Below are positions 49,730 to 59,684 of a stretch of 64,000 nt of DNA, piece after piece (positions within the stretch are counted from its first letter, which is position 1; every line of letters begins with the position of its first letter). The DNA comes from an uncultured Helicobacter sp. (GTDB taxonomy: Bacteria > Campylobacterota > Campylobacteria > Campylobacterales > Helicobacteraceae), in the NCBI GenBank assembly GCA_944325775.1, contig CALVBL010000008.1:1-64000 (forward strand), given 5' to 3'. The notes below the pieces were generated by a model. The model saw only the letters and a list, made by a program, of their open reading frames with translations, was not told the origin of the DNA and did not search any database. The position numbers and the translations under genes were made by a program.

Positions 49730-50743
49730 GTGCTAGTAGAGATCGAAAAACTAGAGCAAGAAATACAGCAGGATTTTCACAATATCAAAACAACAGAGCA
49801 GTTAGAAAATCTCCGTGTCCAGATCGTGGGCAAAAAGGGCAGGCTCACCGCGTGTTTTAGTGCCCTGCGGGACTTGGAGCCAGAGGCTAAAAAGCAAGTA
49901 GCCCAAAAGCTCAATGTGCTAAAAGAGAGCTTTGAATCTCTGTATGAGAGTAAAAAGCAAGCCCTAAGCACTGCCAAGCTCAACGCCCAGCTAGAGCAAG
50001 AATACATTGATGTTTCACTTTTTAACACTCTTAAATCCAAATCCCTAGGGCACCCCATTGCGCAGGTGCTCGATAGAATCATAGAGTATTTTGTCAATAT
50101 GAATTTTTCTATCCAAAGCGGTCCTTTAATCGAGGATGATTTTCACAACTTCGAGGCACTCAATCTCCCCAAATTCCACCCAGCTAGAGATATGCAAGAT
50201 ACATTTTATTTTAAAGATTCTCTATTGCTGCGCACGCACACTTCCCCCGTGCAAATCCGCACGATGGAGACGCACTCTCTGCCTATACGCGTCATCGCCC
50301 CCGGTAGCGTGTTTCGCAGGGATTACGATCTCACGCACTCGCCGATGTTCCATCAGATCGAGGGGCTTGTGGTCGATGAGGCGGGCAAGGTTAGCTTTGC
50401 CAATCTCAAATTTATCTTAGAGGATTTTTTGCGCTATATTTTTGGCGATGTGCGCGTGCGATTCCGAGCGAGCTTTTTTCCTTTTACTGAGCCAAGTGCG
50501 GAAGTGGATATATCGTGCGTGTTTTGTGAGGGCACAGGCTGCAGGGTGTGCTCACACACAGGGTGGCTAGAGGTGCTAGGCTGTGGCGTGGTGCATAGCA
50601 ATGTCTTCAAAGCCGTGGGCTATGAAAATGTCAGCGGATACGCCTTTGGGCTGGGTGTGGAGCGATTTGCAATGCTCATTCATAGGGTGAATGACTTGCG
50701 GAGTTTTTTTGAGACAGATTTACGAGTATTGGAGCAGTTTTAG
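49730..50743 (+). CDS. pheS: Phenylalanyl-tRNA synthetase alpha subunit
   Basis: 337 residues from GTG 49730, with AAAGGG upstream. N-terminal coiled coil, then class II motifs: HPARDMQDTFYF, LRTHTSPVQIRTM, PGSVFRRDYDLTHSPMFHQIEG (motif 2) and GYAFGLGVERFAML (motif 3). Charges tRNA-Phe with pheT, which starts directly at the stop. A CxxC pair in CVFCEGTGCRVC is a known variant in this lineage. Confidence 0.96.
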   Translation: MLVEIEKLEQEIQQDFHNIKTTEQLENLRVQIVGKKGRLTACFSALRDLEPEAKKQVAQKLNVLKESFESLYESKKQALSTAKLNAQLEQEYIDVSLFNTLKSKSLGHPIAQVLDRIIEYFVNMNFSIQSGPLIEDDFHNFEALNLPKFHPARDMQDTFYFKDSLLLRTHTSPVQIRTMETHSLPIRVIAPGSVFRRDYDLTHSPMFHQIEGLVVDEAGKVSFANLKFILEDFLRYIFGDVRVRFRASFFPFTEPSAEVDISCVFCEGTGCRVCSHTGWLEVLGCGVVHSNVFKAVGYENVSGYAFGLGVERFAMLIHRVNDLRSFFETDLRVLEQF

Positions 50744-53134
50744 ATGATTATCACAAAGCATTTGTTGTCAAAGTTTGTCGATGTGGGCGCGATTTCGTGC
50801 GAGCAGCTTTGTGCGCGGCTAAATAGCATTGGCTTAGAAGTAGAGAGCCTCACGCATATCGAGATCCCGCACAAAGTCGTGGTGGGCAAGGTAGTGGGCA
50901 AATCCGCGCACCCAAATGCCGATAAGCTTAGCGTGTGTGAAGTCGATGTGGGCTCTAGCGTGCTCCAAATCGTGTGTGGCGCGCAAAATGTCGCTAAAGA
51001 TCAGTTTGTGGCTGTGGCACTAGAGGGTGCAGTGGTGTGTAATGCCAAGGGCGAGAGGCTAGAGATTAAGCGCGCAAAACTGCGCGATGTGGAGAGCTGT
51101 GGAATGCTGTGCTCAAGCACAGAGCTAGGGTTGCCAAAGACAAATGAGGGCATTATGGTGCTAGATAAAAGTGCTGGCACGCTCACGCTAGGCAAAGAAT
51201 TGCGAGAGCTAGAGCTTTTTAATAACTATGTGATTGAGGTATCCATCACACCAAATCGGGGGGATTGCCTTAGCGTGCTGGGCATTGCGCGCGATATTAG
51301 TGCGTGCTTTGACTTGCGTCTAAAGACTATCAGTGATACGGATAATATCCTAAGCATAGGGCTTGGACGCGTGCTTGGCGTGCTCGCAGAAAACAAGCTC
51401 TATTCGCACCTGCTCTATCGGATTGTGGAGATAAAGGAGCTCTATACACCCCTATCTATGGCGTTAATCCTCGCATATATGGATACACTTAAAAGCAATG
51501 CTCTGCAAAACTTCCTCGAATACGCCACCTATATGACGGGTGTGATCCTCAATGCCTATCGACTCGATGAGTGCCGATTGCGCGGTGCAGAGGCAAACTC
51601 TCTGCAGGCGCAACTCTATGTCAAAAAAGAAGAATCTGGCGTAGAGATCGTGTGTGCGCAAGATAAGATTCTCTCACGCATTGGGATCGCACACGATGAA
51701 ATCACTTGCAATATCAAATCCGAGATTCTAATCCTTGAAGCGAGCTATGTCCCACCACTCACGATTTCAGAGATCATCTATCAGAGCAAGGTGGAGTGTA
51801 AAAATACCCTAGTGTATAGAAGCACGCGCGGGAGCAACCCAAACCTTGATCAAGGTATGAATTTCTTGTGCCAAAGTATGCTGGAATATTGCGATGTGCT
51901 ACTATACTCTGGCACGCATAATATCACCCACCACACGCAAGATCGCAAGATCAAAACAACCTTCCAAACCATCAATCACATTATCGGTAATATCCTAAGC
52001 CGCGAGGAGATGACAGAGATCCTCAAACGGCTCAATTTCGAAATCGATGTGACTTGTGATGAAAATTTCTTTATGGTGACTGTGCCAAACTACCGCCACG
52101 ATATAGACAATATGCAAGATCTTGCCGAGGAGATTTTGCGCATTTATGGCATAGATTCTATCCAGCCAAAGCCCCTAGAGTTTAGAGAATCTCTCGCGCT
52201 CAATGCGCATTATGGATTTTACAAATACCGCAGACGCCTAGCTAACGCACTCCTAGCACAAGGGCTTTATGAGTGTATCCATTATGTATTTGCCTCATCT
52301 AAGGAACTTGAAGAATACGGCTTGGCGCAGATAGATTCTCATCTTGCACTGTTAAATCCCATCGTCTCCGAGCTAGATACATTGCGCACGAGCCTCATTC
52401 CCCATATGATCGCAAGTGCTAAGCGCAACCTCAATCTAGGCTACAAAAGCATCGGACTCTTTGAAATCGGCGCAGTGTATAACCAAAAGCGCGAGCAAAG
52501 TGAGCGGCTCAATGTCTTTGTCTGCGGGGATAAAGAAGGCGAACACTACCCCTATCCCAAAGGGCAAAAATGGGATATTTTTAACTTTAGCGCGCTGATA
52601 AAGGGTGCCATAGGCGACTTTAGCCTACAAAACACGCTAGACCACCCGCACAAAGCCCAAAATTTCGCTAGATTTGGCTTGTGTAGTGATGCGCATATCC
52701 TCCACCCCTACCAAAGTGCGTTTGTATATCAGGGCGATGTATGTATAGGATTTATCGCTAAGCTCCACCCCAAGCTTGAGTTACCCCAAAGCTTTGTGTG
52801 TGAGATAGAGCTCGATCACACACCCCAAACCCTAGCCTATGCTAAGGAGTTTTCTAAATACCAAAAATCCCAGCGCGACCTCACTGTGCTCATAGATTCA
52901 CAAATCGCGTTTTATCGTATCCGCGAGGCGATACTTGCAGCCAAGATCCCTTATTTGCTCAATGTCTATCCTATGGATATTTTTACCCAAGGGCTAGATT
53001 CACAAGTCGCGCTAAGCATACGACTTATACTCCAATCTATGGACAAAACCCTGCAAGAGCAGGATTTGCTTGATGCGACACAAAGCGTGCTCAATATGCT
53101 AGAGCAGAGTTTTGGTGCGAAACTCAAGGTGTGA
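50744..53134 (+). CDS. pheT: Phenylalanyl-tRNA synthetase beta subunit
   Basis: 796 residues. Order: N-terminal tRNA-binding (EMAP-like) domain with VVGKVVGKSAHPNADKLSVCEVD (about 47-69) and GMLCSSTELGL. The B3/B4 editing region is at about 200-390, B5 near 405-480, and a catalytic-like core with NPIVSELDTLRTSLIP. The C-terminal anticodon-binding (FDX-ACB) domain has KSQRDLTVLID and SIRLILQS. Follows pheS without a gap. Confidence 0.95.
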   Translation: MIITKHLLSKFVDVGAISCEQLCARLNSIGLEVESLTHIEIPHKVVVGKVVGKSAHPNADKLSVCEVDVGSSVLQIVCGAQNVAKDQFVAVALEGAVVCNAKGERLEIKRAKLRDVESCGMLCSSTELGLPKTNEGIMVLDKSAGTLTLGKELRELELFNNYVIEVSITPNRGDCLSVLGIARDISACFDLRLKTISDTDNILSIGLGRVLGVLAENKLYSHLLYRIVEIKELYTPLSMALILAYMDTLKSNALQNFLEYATYMTGVILNAYRLDECRLRGAEANSLQAQLYVKKEESGVEIVCAQDKILSRIGIAHDEITCNIKSEILILEASYVPPLTISEIIYQSKVECKNTLVYRSTRGSNPNLDQGMNFLCQSMLEYCDVLLYSGTHNITHHTQDRKIKTTFQTINHIIGNILSREEMTEILKRLNFEIDVTCDENFFMVTVPNYRHDIDNMQDLAEEILRIYGIDSIQPKPLEFRESLALNAHYGFYKYRRRLANALLAQGLYECIHYVFASSKELEEYGLAQIDSHLALLNPIVSELDTLRTSLIPHMIASAKRNLNLGYKSIGLFEIGAVYNQKREQSERLNVFVCGDKEGEHYPYPKGQKWDIFNFSALIKGAIGDFSLQNTLDHPHKAQNFARFGLCSDAHILHPYQSAFVYQGDVCIGFIAKLHPKLELPQSFVCEIELDHTPQTLAYAKEFSKYQKSQRDLTVLIDSQIAFYRIREAILAAKIPYLLNVYPMDIFTQGLDSQVALSIRLILQSMDKTLQEQDLLDATQSVLNMLEQSFGAKLKV

Positions 53135-53142
53135 GGGTGCAA

Positions 53143-54459
53143 ATGCGCAACACAAAAATTACAAAAGCACAAAAATTCTCTGCTACCATAGCCAATATCG
53201 CGGCGGATAAGTCCATTTCACATCGTTGTGCGATGTTTGCACTTTTGTGCGATGGCGCGTGCGAGGTGGAGAACTATCTACTAGGCGAGGATACACTCCA
53301 CACCCTTGCTATCGCGCGCCAGCTTGGACTATCAGTAGAGCAGCTCTCCCCTACTCTTATGAGATTTATCCCTCCTAAAAGTGGCATCACAGAGCCAAGC
53401 GATGTGCTTGATTGTGGCAATGCTGGGACTGGTATGCGCCTATATGCCGGACTTTTAGCAGGAGTGAAAGGGTATTTTGTGCTAAGTGGCGATAAATATC
53501 TCAACAAACGCCCAATGAAGCGTATCATCGAGCCACTCACCAGCATTGGTGGCAAGATCTATGGACGTTGTGAGAACTCATTCGCGCCTTTAAGCATTAT
53601 TGGCGGGGAGCTGCAGTCATTCACATATCGCAGCAACGTGGCTTCCGCGCAGGTCAAGAGCGCGATGATTCTTGCCGGGCTGTATGCCAATGGGCGCTGT
53701 AGCTTTAGCGAGCCACTCCTAAGTCGTGATCACACCGAGCGTATGCTATCGGGTATGGGCGTGGAGTTTGATACTTGGAACGATGAGCAGGGCGCACATC
53801 TTCACTTCATGCCTCTTGCGAGCTCTCAAAAGCTTAGATCCTTTAAGATTCATATCCCTGCTGATCCTTCTAGTGCATTTTATTTCGCTCTAGCGGCGTG
53901 TATTGTGCCAGATTCACACATAATGCTAGAAAATGTCCTACTCAACCCCACGCGCATAGAAGCCTTTGAAGTGCTCAAAAAAATGGGTGCTAATATTTCC
54001 TACACTCTCAAAAGCTCTCAATACGAGGATATCGGCGATATTGAGGTGCGCTCCGCACCGCTTAAAGCGGTAGAGGTGAGAGATAATATCGCGTGGCTTA
54101 TCGATGAGATCCCAGCGCTTGCCATTGCCTTTGCGTGCGCCAAAGGCACGAGCACCGTGCGCAATGCCAAGGAGCTACGCGTCAAAGAATCTGATAGGAT
54201 CGCCGCGAGCATTGCAGGATTACGCGCAATGGGCATAGAGTGCGAAGAATTTGATGATGGCTTTAGCGTGCGCGGCGGGGAGTTAAAGAGTGCTAGCGTG
54301 AATTCACACGGTGATCATCGGATCGCGATGAGTTTTGCGATAGCTGGGCTTATATGCGGTGTGGAGATAGTTGATAGCGCGTGCATTGATGTGTCTTTTC
54401 CTAACTTTTTGGAGCTTCTCTCCACGATCACACGCGTAGATTCTGTGCAGATTGCCTAA
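53143..54459 (+). CDS. aroA: 3-phosphoshikimate 1-carboxyvinyltransferase (EPSP synthase)
   Basis: 438 residues from ATG 53143; GAGGGTG lies upstream and the gene follows pheT after 8 bases. AADKSISHRCAMFALL, LDCGNAGTGMRLYAGLLAG, SNVASAQVKSAMILAGLYANG and RVKESDRIAASIAGLRAMG and GDHRIAMSFAIAGL are the EPSP-synthase signatures. Shikimate pathway step 6. Confidence 0.96.
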   Translation: MRNTKITKAQKFSATIANIAADKSISHRCAMFALLCDGACEVENYLLGEDTLHTLAIARQLGLSVEQLSPTLMRFIPPKSGITEPSDVLDCGNAGTGMRLYAGLLAGVKGYFVLSGDKYLNKRPMKRIIEPLTSIGGKIYGRCENSFAPLSIIGGELQSFTYRSNVASAQVKSAMILAGLYANGRCSFSEPLLSRDHTERMLSGMGVEFDTWNDEQGAHLHFMPLASSQKLRSFKIHIPADPSSAFYFALAACIVPDSHIMLENVLLNPTRIEAFEVLKKMGANISYTLKSSQYEDIGDIEVRSAPLKAVEVRDNIAWLIDEIPALAIAFACAKGTSTVRNAKELRVKESDRIAASIAGLRAMGIECEEFDDGFSVRGGELKSASVNSHGDHRIAMSFAIAGLICGVEIVDSACIDVSFPNFLELLSTITRVDSVQIA

Positions 54460-54460
54460 G

Positions 54461-55576
54461 ATGACTACAACTCGTAATAATGCAAAGTCTCTTATGAAGA
54501 CAGAAACTAAGGCAGATTCAGAATCTAAAGCAAAGAATCCACAAATACAAAATCCAGATTCTAAAACCACAACCCCACAACCCCACAATGCACCAAGATC
54601 GCATCGCCCCCACATTATGATCCTAGCCACTGGCGGGACGATCGCAGGAGTGGCAGCTGACCCTCATAGCTCCGAATACCAAGCTGGCGTGCTTAGCATA
54701 GAGACACTGCTAAACACTCTGCCCACTACCTCTACCACACTTACATACGAGCAGCTCGCTAATATCGATAGTGCGGATATGACAGATTCTCTATGGCTCA
54801 CACTTGCTAAACGCGTCAATGCACTCTTAGCGCGCGATGATATCGATGGGATCGTAATCACGCACGGAAGCGATACAATGGAAGAAAGCGCGTTTTTTTT
54901 GCATTTAACACTCTCAAGTGGCAAGCCCGTGGTGCTCACCGGGGCAATGCGCCCAAGCAACGCGCTAAACCCCGATGGAATCGCAAATCTCTACAACGCC
55001 ATCACTCTAGCAAGCAGCTCACACGCTCATAACAAAGGCGTAATGATCGTGATGAATGACACAATCCAAAGCGCGCGCTATGTCGCCAAAACCCACACAC
55101 ACCACCTTAATGCACTCTCCTCGCCAAATCGTGGTGATATGGGCTATATCGCTAACACAAGGGCGCATTTTTACTACACGCCCATAGAGCCACACACCAC
55201 ACAAAGTCTATTTTGTGTCGATACACTTAAGATATTGCCCAAAGTGGGCATCGTGTATGCCTATGATGGCTCTAACGTGCTAGCCCAAGCCCTCTATGAA
55301 TCTGGGACAAAGGGCATCATCGTAGTAGGCAGTGGTGCGGGTAACATACACTGCGCGCTTAAGCGCACCTTGCACTCTCTTATACAGCGAGGTGTGATCG
55401 TGGTAGCAAGCACACGGGTGGGTGCTGGGCGCGCTCAATTGCGTGAAGAAGATCAAAAAAGTGGCTTTATTAGCGCTAGAGATCTCAATCCACAAAAAGC
55501 CAGAGTGCTCCTCGCTCTTGCCCTCACGCACACCAATAATCCCGCAGAGATCGCCCAGATTTTCGCACAATACTAA
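54461..55576 (+). CDS. ansA: L-asparaginase with low-complexity N-terminal extension
   Basis: 371 residues from ATG 54461 (alternative ATG 54494). The first about 50 residues are Lys/Ser/Thr/Asn/Pro/His-rich without a signal peptide, a stretch whose DNA is dominated by AGATTC/GAATCT words. Then come the asparaginase motifs ILATGGTIAGVAAD and VITHGSDTMEESAFFL, with GAMRPSNALNPDG and VYAYDGSNVLAQALYESG (dimer-contact element of type II enzymes). Deaminates asparagine to aspartate and ammonia. It interrupts the pheS-pheT-aroA-ispH order seen in H. pylori. Cytosolic by sequence; the extension is unexplained. Confidence 0.9.
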   Translation: MTTTRNNAKSLMKTETKADSESKAKNPQIQNPDSKTTTPQPHNAPRSHRPHIMILATGGTIAGVAADPHSSEYQAGVLSIETLLNTLPTTSTTLTYEQLANIDSADMTDSLWLTLAKRVNALLARDDIDGIVITHGSDTMEESAFFLHLTLSSGKPVVLTGAMRPSNALNPDGIANLYNAITLASSSHAHNKGVMIVMNDTIQSARYVAKTHTHHLNALSSPNRGDMGYIANTRAHFYYTPIEPHTTQSLFCVDTLKILPKVGIVYAYDGSNVLAQALYESGTKGIIVVGSGAGNIHCALKRTLHSLIQRGVIVVASTRVGAGRAQLREEDQKSGFISARDLNPQKARVLLALALTHTNNPAEIAQIFAQY

Positions 55577-55591
55577 CAGAAAGGATTGTAT

Positions 55592-56413
55592 ATGGAAGTA
55601 AAATTAGCAAAAAGTTATGGATTTTGTTTTGGTGTCAAGCGCGCAATCAAAATCGCTCAAGACCACAGAGATTCAATCACACTAGGACCGCTTATCCACA
55701 ATGCCAAGGAGATCGCACGCTTAAAGCGGGATTTTAATGTCGATTTGAGCGAGGATTTAGAGAATCTAGAGCCCAATAAAAAACTCATCGTGCGCACACA
55801 CGGAATCCCCAAAAAAGACCTAAAACGCCTGCAAGATCGGCATTTTGAAGTGATCGATGCGACTTGCCCCTTCGTGCGCAAGCCCCAAATGATCGTCGAG
55901 GAAATGAGCAATAAGGGCTATCAAATCATCGTCTTTGGTGACAAAGAGCACCCAGAAGTCAAGGGCGTGGTGAGCTATGCCAAAGATGGCGCACACATTA
56001 TCGTCGGCATAGAGGACCTACAACCCCTCAAACTCCACAAAAAAGTCGCACTCATCTCCCAGACAACCAAGCAGCCCGAGGTATTTGCAAGCATTGCGGG
56101 GTATTTGAGTATGCATGTGGGTGAAGTGCGCGTGTTTAACACAATTTGCAACGCGACTTTTGACAACCAAAGCGCGGCAGATTCACTTAGCAAGGAAGTG
56201 GATATCATGATCGTGGTTGGAGGCAAAAACTCTTCAAACACCAAGCAGCTTTTGCACATTTGTGAGAAAAATTGCGTAAGTTACCTCATCGAAGATGAGC
56301 AAGAGTTGCAAAAAGAGTGGTTTGAAGGCAAGAGAGTGTGCGGGATCACAGCGGGGGCGAGCACGCCAGATTGGATCATCACAAAAGTCCAGCAAGAGAT
56401 TCTAAGCTATTAG
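55592..56413 (+). CDS. ispH: 4-hydroxy-3-methylbut-2-enyl diphosphate reductase
   Basis: 273 residues from ATG 55592, with GAAAGGA at about 55579-55585. The three iron-sulfur cysteines are in KSYGFCFGVKRAI, DATCPFVRKPQ and NTICNATFDNQ; HNAKEIARL, RTHGIPKK and KHPEVKG-like EHPEVKGVVSY are also conserved. It performs the last step of the MEP isoprenoid route. A panC gene follows after 8 bases, whereas H. pylori has rpsA here. Confidence 0.96.
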   Translation: MEVKLAKSYGFCFGVKRAIKIAQDHRDSITLGPLIHNAKEIARLKRDFNVDLSEDLENLEPNKKLIVRTHGIPKKDLKRLQDRHFEVIDATCPFVRKPQMIVEEMSNKGYQIIVFGDKEHPEVKGVVSYAKDGAHIIVGIEDLQPLKLHKKVALISQTTKQPEVFASIAGYLSMHVGEVRVFNTICNATFDNQSAADSLSKEVDIMIVVGGKNSSNTKQLLHICEKNCVSYLIEDEQELQKEWFEGKRVCGITAGASTPDWIITKVQQEILSY

Positions 56414-56421
56414 GTGGGGAT

Positions 56422-57249
56422 ATGCGAGTTTTAGAGACAATAGAGGAGTTGAGGACTTTTAGAGAGAGTTTGGGCGCACAGAGCGTGGGGCTCGTGCCGA
56501 CAATGGGTGCGCTGCACAAGGGACACCTAAGCCTTATTGGTGAATCTACACACCACAATGCGCATACAATCGTGAGTATCTTTGTCAATCCCACGCAGTT
56601 TGGGCAAAATGAGGATCTTAGCACCTATCCGCGCACGCTAGAGCAGGATTTAGCATTGTGTGAGAATCTAGGCGTGAGTGCGGTTTTTGCACCCAACGTG
56701 GCACAGATGTATCCAAGCGATGATGAAATCACGATATTGCCACCCAAGATGATGGGCTATGTATTAGAGGGTTTTGATCGACCCACACATTTTGCGGGTG
56801 TGCTGCAAGTGGTGCTCAAGCTATTTATGCTCGCACAGCCCCACAGAGCGTATTTTGGCAAAAAGGACGCCCAGCAAGTCCTCATCGTGCGCAAGATGGT
56901 TGAGGATCTGCACCTGCCTCTTGAGATCGTGGTGTGTCCCATCGTGCGTGATGATGATGGCTTGGCACTTAGCTCGCGCAATGTATATTTGAGCCCACAG
57001 GAGAGAGAGAGTGCGCTGTGTATTCCGCGCACGATCTATGCTATAGAATCCGCCATCGCTAAAGGCGTGTATGAAGTGAGCGCGCTAGAACATCTCGCGC
57101 GTGAGAATCTCACAGGTGTGCATATCTTTTATGCGTATTTTTGCGATCGCGCACTTGCACCCATCACACATATCCGACAGAACGAAAGTCTCTTTTTGCT
57201 CGCTGTGCGCGTGGGGAGGACAAGACTGCTTGATAATCTCTGGTGCTAG
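56422..57249 (+). CDS. panC: Pantothenate synthetase
   Basis: 275 residues from ATG 56422 (the frame extends into ispH; TAGGTGGGGA is the RBS region). VPTMGALHKGHLSLIGES, FVNPTQFGQNEDLSTYPRT, YFGKKDAQQVLIVRKMVEDLHLP and SSRNVYLSPQERE are the family motifs. Makes pantothenate from pantoate, beta-alanine and ATP. Its stop overlaps the convergent hypF by 4 bases. Confidence 0.95.
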   Translation: MRVLETIEELRTFRESLGAQSVGLVPTMGALHKGHLSLIGESTHHNAHTIVSIFVNPTQFGQNEDLSTYPRTLEQDLALCENLGVSAVFAPNVAQMYPSDDEITILPPKMMGYVLEGFDRPTHFAGVLQVVLKLFMLAQPHRAYFGKKDAQQVLIVRKMVEDLHLPLEIVVCPIVRDDDGLALSSRNVYLSPQERESALCIPRTIYAIESAIAKGVYEVSALEHLARENLTGVHIFYAYFCDRALAPITHIRQNESLFLLAVRVGRTRLLDNLWC

Positions 57250-59603
57250 CTATTGCGCACTAAGGTAGCTAGAATCTGCCCAAAGCTGATACACGCGTCA
57301 TTGCTCGGATACTGCGTAGAGAAGCGTGCCATCAAGCCATTTTGAGCAAAGAGCGCGGTGATTTTTTCACACAAAATCTTATTGGCAAATACCCCGCCGC
57401 TAAAAAATACTTCTTTAGAATCTATAGGCATATGCGTTTGTGCGATATGTAGCGCGATATGGCTTAGAGTGTTAAAAAACTTCGCGACAATATGCCTCAT
57501 AGGGAGCTTTTGAGCTATATCTCCACAGAGCGCGCGCACGATCTCTCTAAGCCCTATGCGCATAGAATCTCTCCACACGATAGGATAATGCTCTTTAGTG
57601 CGTGTATGGCATAGAGATTCTAGGCTTGCGCCGCATTGCCCATCATAGGTTGCGTTTTTGCACACGCCAAGCAGATACGCCACACCATCAAAAAGCCTGC
57701 CAATAGAGCTTGTGCGTGGGGCATTGAGGCTTTTGGTATGCATGAGGCACAAGGCTTCAAGCTCCTGTGCGCTAAAATCACGCGCTATGAGATTCACATA
57801 CTCTGGGGCGAATTCCAACAATAGTGCTAGCGCAATACGCCGTATATCCATAATCGCCCTTTCCCCACCAAGCAGGCTAAACTCCTCCACGCTCGCCACG
57901 CGCCTTGCCTCATAGAGATTGCCCACAAACGCCTCTCCACCCCAAATATGCCCATCACTCCCTAGCCCTGTGCCATCCCAAATAATCCCAAACTGCTGTG
58001 TATCCTTCTCAAAATGTCCATACTCACCCAACACCGCACAAAAATGCGCATAATGATGCTGAATCTTGCAAAGATTTCCCTCACAAGAGTAAAGCGCGGA
58101 TTTTGTGCTAGATTCAATGGATTTGGGTGGTGGCGCAAAAGATTCTCGAGCGATATCGCTAGCAAGAGCACTAGAAGCATATCGCGGGTGCATATCGCAC
58201 ACATAGAGAGCAAACTCACCCACCTGCAGCCCAAAAAATCCTAACAGCGAATGCAGTGTGTCTGTGTAGTGCTGCTGCGTGGGCAAGTGCTCCAAATCCC
58301 CGATATAAGGTGAGAGTAGCACATAAGCCCCATCGCTTAGACAAAAACTCGCCTTTTGATTTGCCCCAAATGCTAGAATCTTGCTTGGTGTAAAGACACG
58401 CGGAAGCTTAAGAGTCTTTGGCGCGTAGCCACGAGAGAGGCGCAAGATTCTAGGTTTGCCTGCGATAACGCGCACAATGCTATCATCGATACGATGTGTG
58501 ATCGCGCGATTGTAGCTTAGCAACGCGTCGTGAAACTTAGGGCTCTCAAGCTCACGCGCATTTTTGGCTATAGGCGCGCCGCGTTGATTAGCACTTGTAA
58601 AGATAAGTGGCACACCTATCCGCTCGCACACAAGGTGCATAATGCCACTATAAGGCAGCACCACACCGATGGTATCAAGATCGGGCGCAATGAGACTAAG
58701 CGCAGCGGGGCTAAGTGCAGAATCTAGCGCAGGGCGTTTGCGCTTTTTAAGAAGCACGATAGGGGCTTGCGGGCTTGTGAGCAGGGTGGATTGCACGCGG
58801 GAACAATGCGCGAATTTCTCAATCTGCGCAATGTCGCGGCACATAATGGCAAAAGGCTTGTATGGGCGGTTTTTGCGCTCTCTTAGCGTCTGCAGAGTGT
58901 GGGGCATATCAGCCCTCGCGACAAAGGCATAGCCCCCAATACCCTTGATCGCCACGATTTTCCCACGCATTAGCGTGTCAATCGCAGAATCTATCGCCGC
59001 ACCATCATACGCACTATGTTCATAATCAAGCCTGATACCGCACGCAGAGCACGAAATAGGCTGGGCATGGAAGCGTCTATTATTGGGATCGTGATAGTCG
59101 CTCGCACAAGATTCACACATACCAAACGCGTGCATTGCACTATTGTGCCGTTCATATGGCAGAGCATAAAGCATGCTATAGCGCGAACCACACTGCGTGC
59201 AAGCACAAAAGACATAATTGCCAAAGCGCCCCGTGCTCCGCATATCCGCGTAGCAGGATTCACACATCGCCATATCTAGCGGCACTTCTAGGGCAAGCGG
59301 ATAGGTATCTGGAGAATCTCCACGCTCTCTGGTGAGAATCCTAAAGTCCTCATATACCAATGATGTCGTGATGGGAGTGGATTTGATAGAGTGGATTTTG
59401 GCAGGCTTTGGCGCGCGAGATTTGAGTATTGAGAGAAACGCGCTGTGCTCTTTGCTTGAGATCTCATAGAGCACGATTTCCACGCATACAGAGGTGTTGC
59501 ACACAGAGCCTCTAAGCCCCAGAGAATGCGCGAGATTATACACAAACGGACGAAATCCCACGCCCTGAATACTGCCAAAAACCTTGATGAGATAACTTTT
59601 CAT
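57246..59603 (-). CDS. hypF: [NiFe] hydrogenase maturation carbamoyltransferase HypF
   Basis: 785 residues from ATG 59603 (MKSYLIKVFGSIQGVGFRPF). Acylphosphatase-like N terminus (GSIQGVGFRPFVYNLAHSL), two C4 zinc fingers (CESCYADMR...CACTQCG and CESCASDYH...CSACG), a YrdC domain with ALRERKNRPYKPFAIMCRD, and the carbamoyltransferase half with IQHHYAHFCAVLGEYG and VFFSGGVFANKIL. HypF makes the cyanide ligand precursor for hydrogenase from carbamoyl phosphate. No other hyp or hydrogenase genes are in the window. A TATAAT box only 6 bases before the ATG suggests a leaderless or nearly leaderless message. Confidence 0.94.
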   Translation of the reverse strand: MKSYLIKVFGSIQGVGFRPFVYNLAHSLGLRGSVCNTSVCVEIVLYEISSKEHSAFLSILKSRAPKPAKIHSIKSTPITTSLVYEDFRILTRERGDSPDTYPLALEVPLDMAMCESCYADMRSTGRFGNYVFCACTQCGSRYSMLYALPYERHNSAMHAFGMCESCASDYHDPNNRRFHAQPISCSACGIRLDYEHSAYDGAAIDSAIDTLMRGKIVAIKGIGGYAFVARADMPHTLQTLRERKNRPYKPFAIMCRDIAQIEKFAHCSRVQSTLLTSPQAPIVLLKKRKRPALDSALSPAALSLIAPDLDTIGVVLPYSGIMHLVCERIGVPLIFTSANQRGAPIAKNARELESPKFHDALLSYNRAITHRIDDSIVRVIAGKPRILRLSRGYAPKTLKLPRVFTPSKILAFGANQKASFCLSDGAYVLLSPYIGDLEHLPTQQHYTDTLHSLLGFFGLQVGEFALYVCDMHPRYASSALASDIARESFAPPPKSIESSTKSALYSCEGNLCKIQHHYAHFCAVLGEYGHFEKDTQQFGIIWDGTGLGSDGHIWGGEAFVGNLYEARRVASVEEFSLLGGERAIMDIRRIALALLLEFAPEYVNLIARDFSAQELEALCLMHTKSLNAPRTSSIGRLFDGVAYLLGVCKNATYDGQCGASLESLCHTRTKEHYPIVWRDSMRIGLREIVRALCGDIAQKLPMRHIVAKFFNTLSHIALHIAQTHMPIDSKEVFFSGGVFANKILCEKITALFAQNGLMARFSTQYPSNDACISFGQILATLVRNS

Positions 59604-59609
59604 AGGGGA

Positions 59610-59615
59610 ATTATA
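59610..59615 (-). promoter_or_regulatory. -10 box directly upstream of hypF ATG
   Basis: TATAAT on the minus strand, 6 bases from the start codon; no RBS fits between. Confidence 0.5.
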
Positions 59616-59647
59616 ATATTTTAATATGCTTTTTGTGCGCAAGAGCG

Positions 59648-59653
59648 TATAAT
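59648..59653 (+). promoter_or_regulatory. -10 box for methyltransferase gene
   Basis: Perfect TATAAT, 31 bases before ATG 59685. Confidence 0.5.
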
Positions 59654-59684
59654 TTCACTCTGATTTTACACATTATGGGATCAT

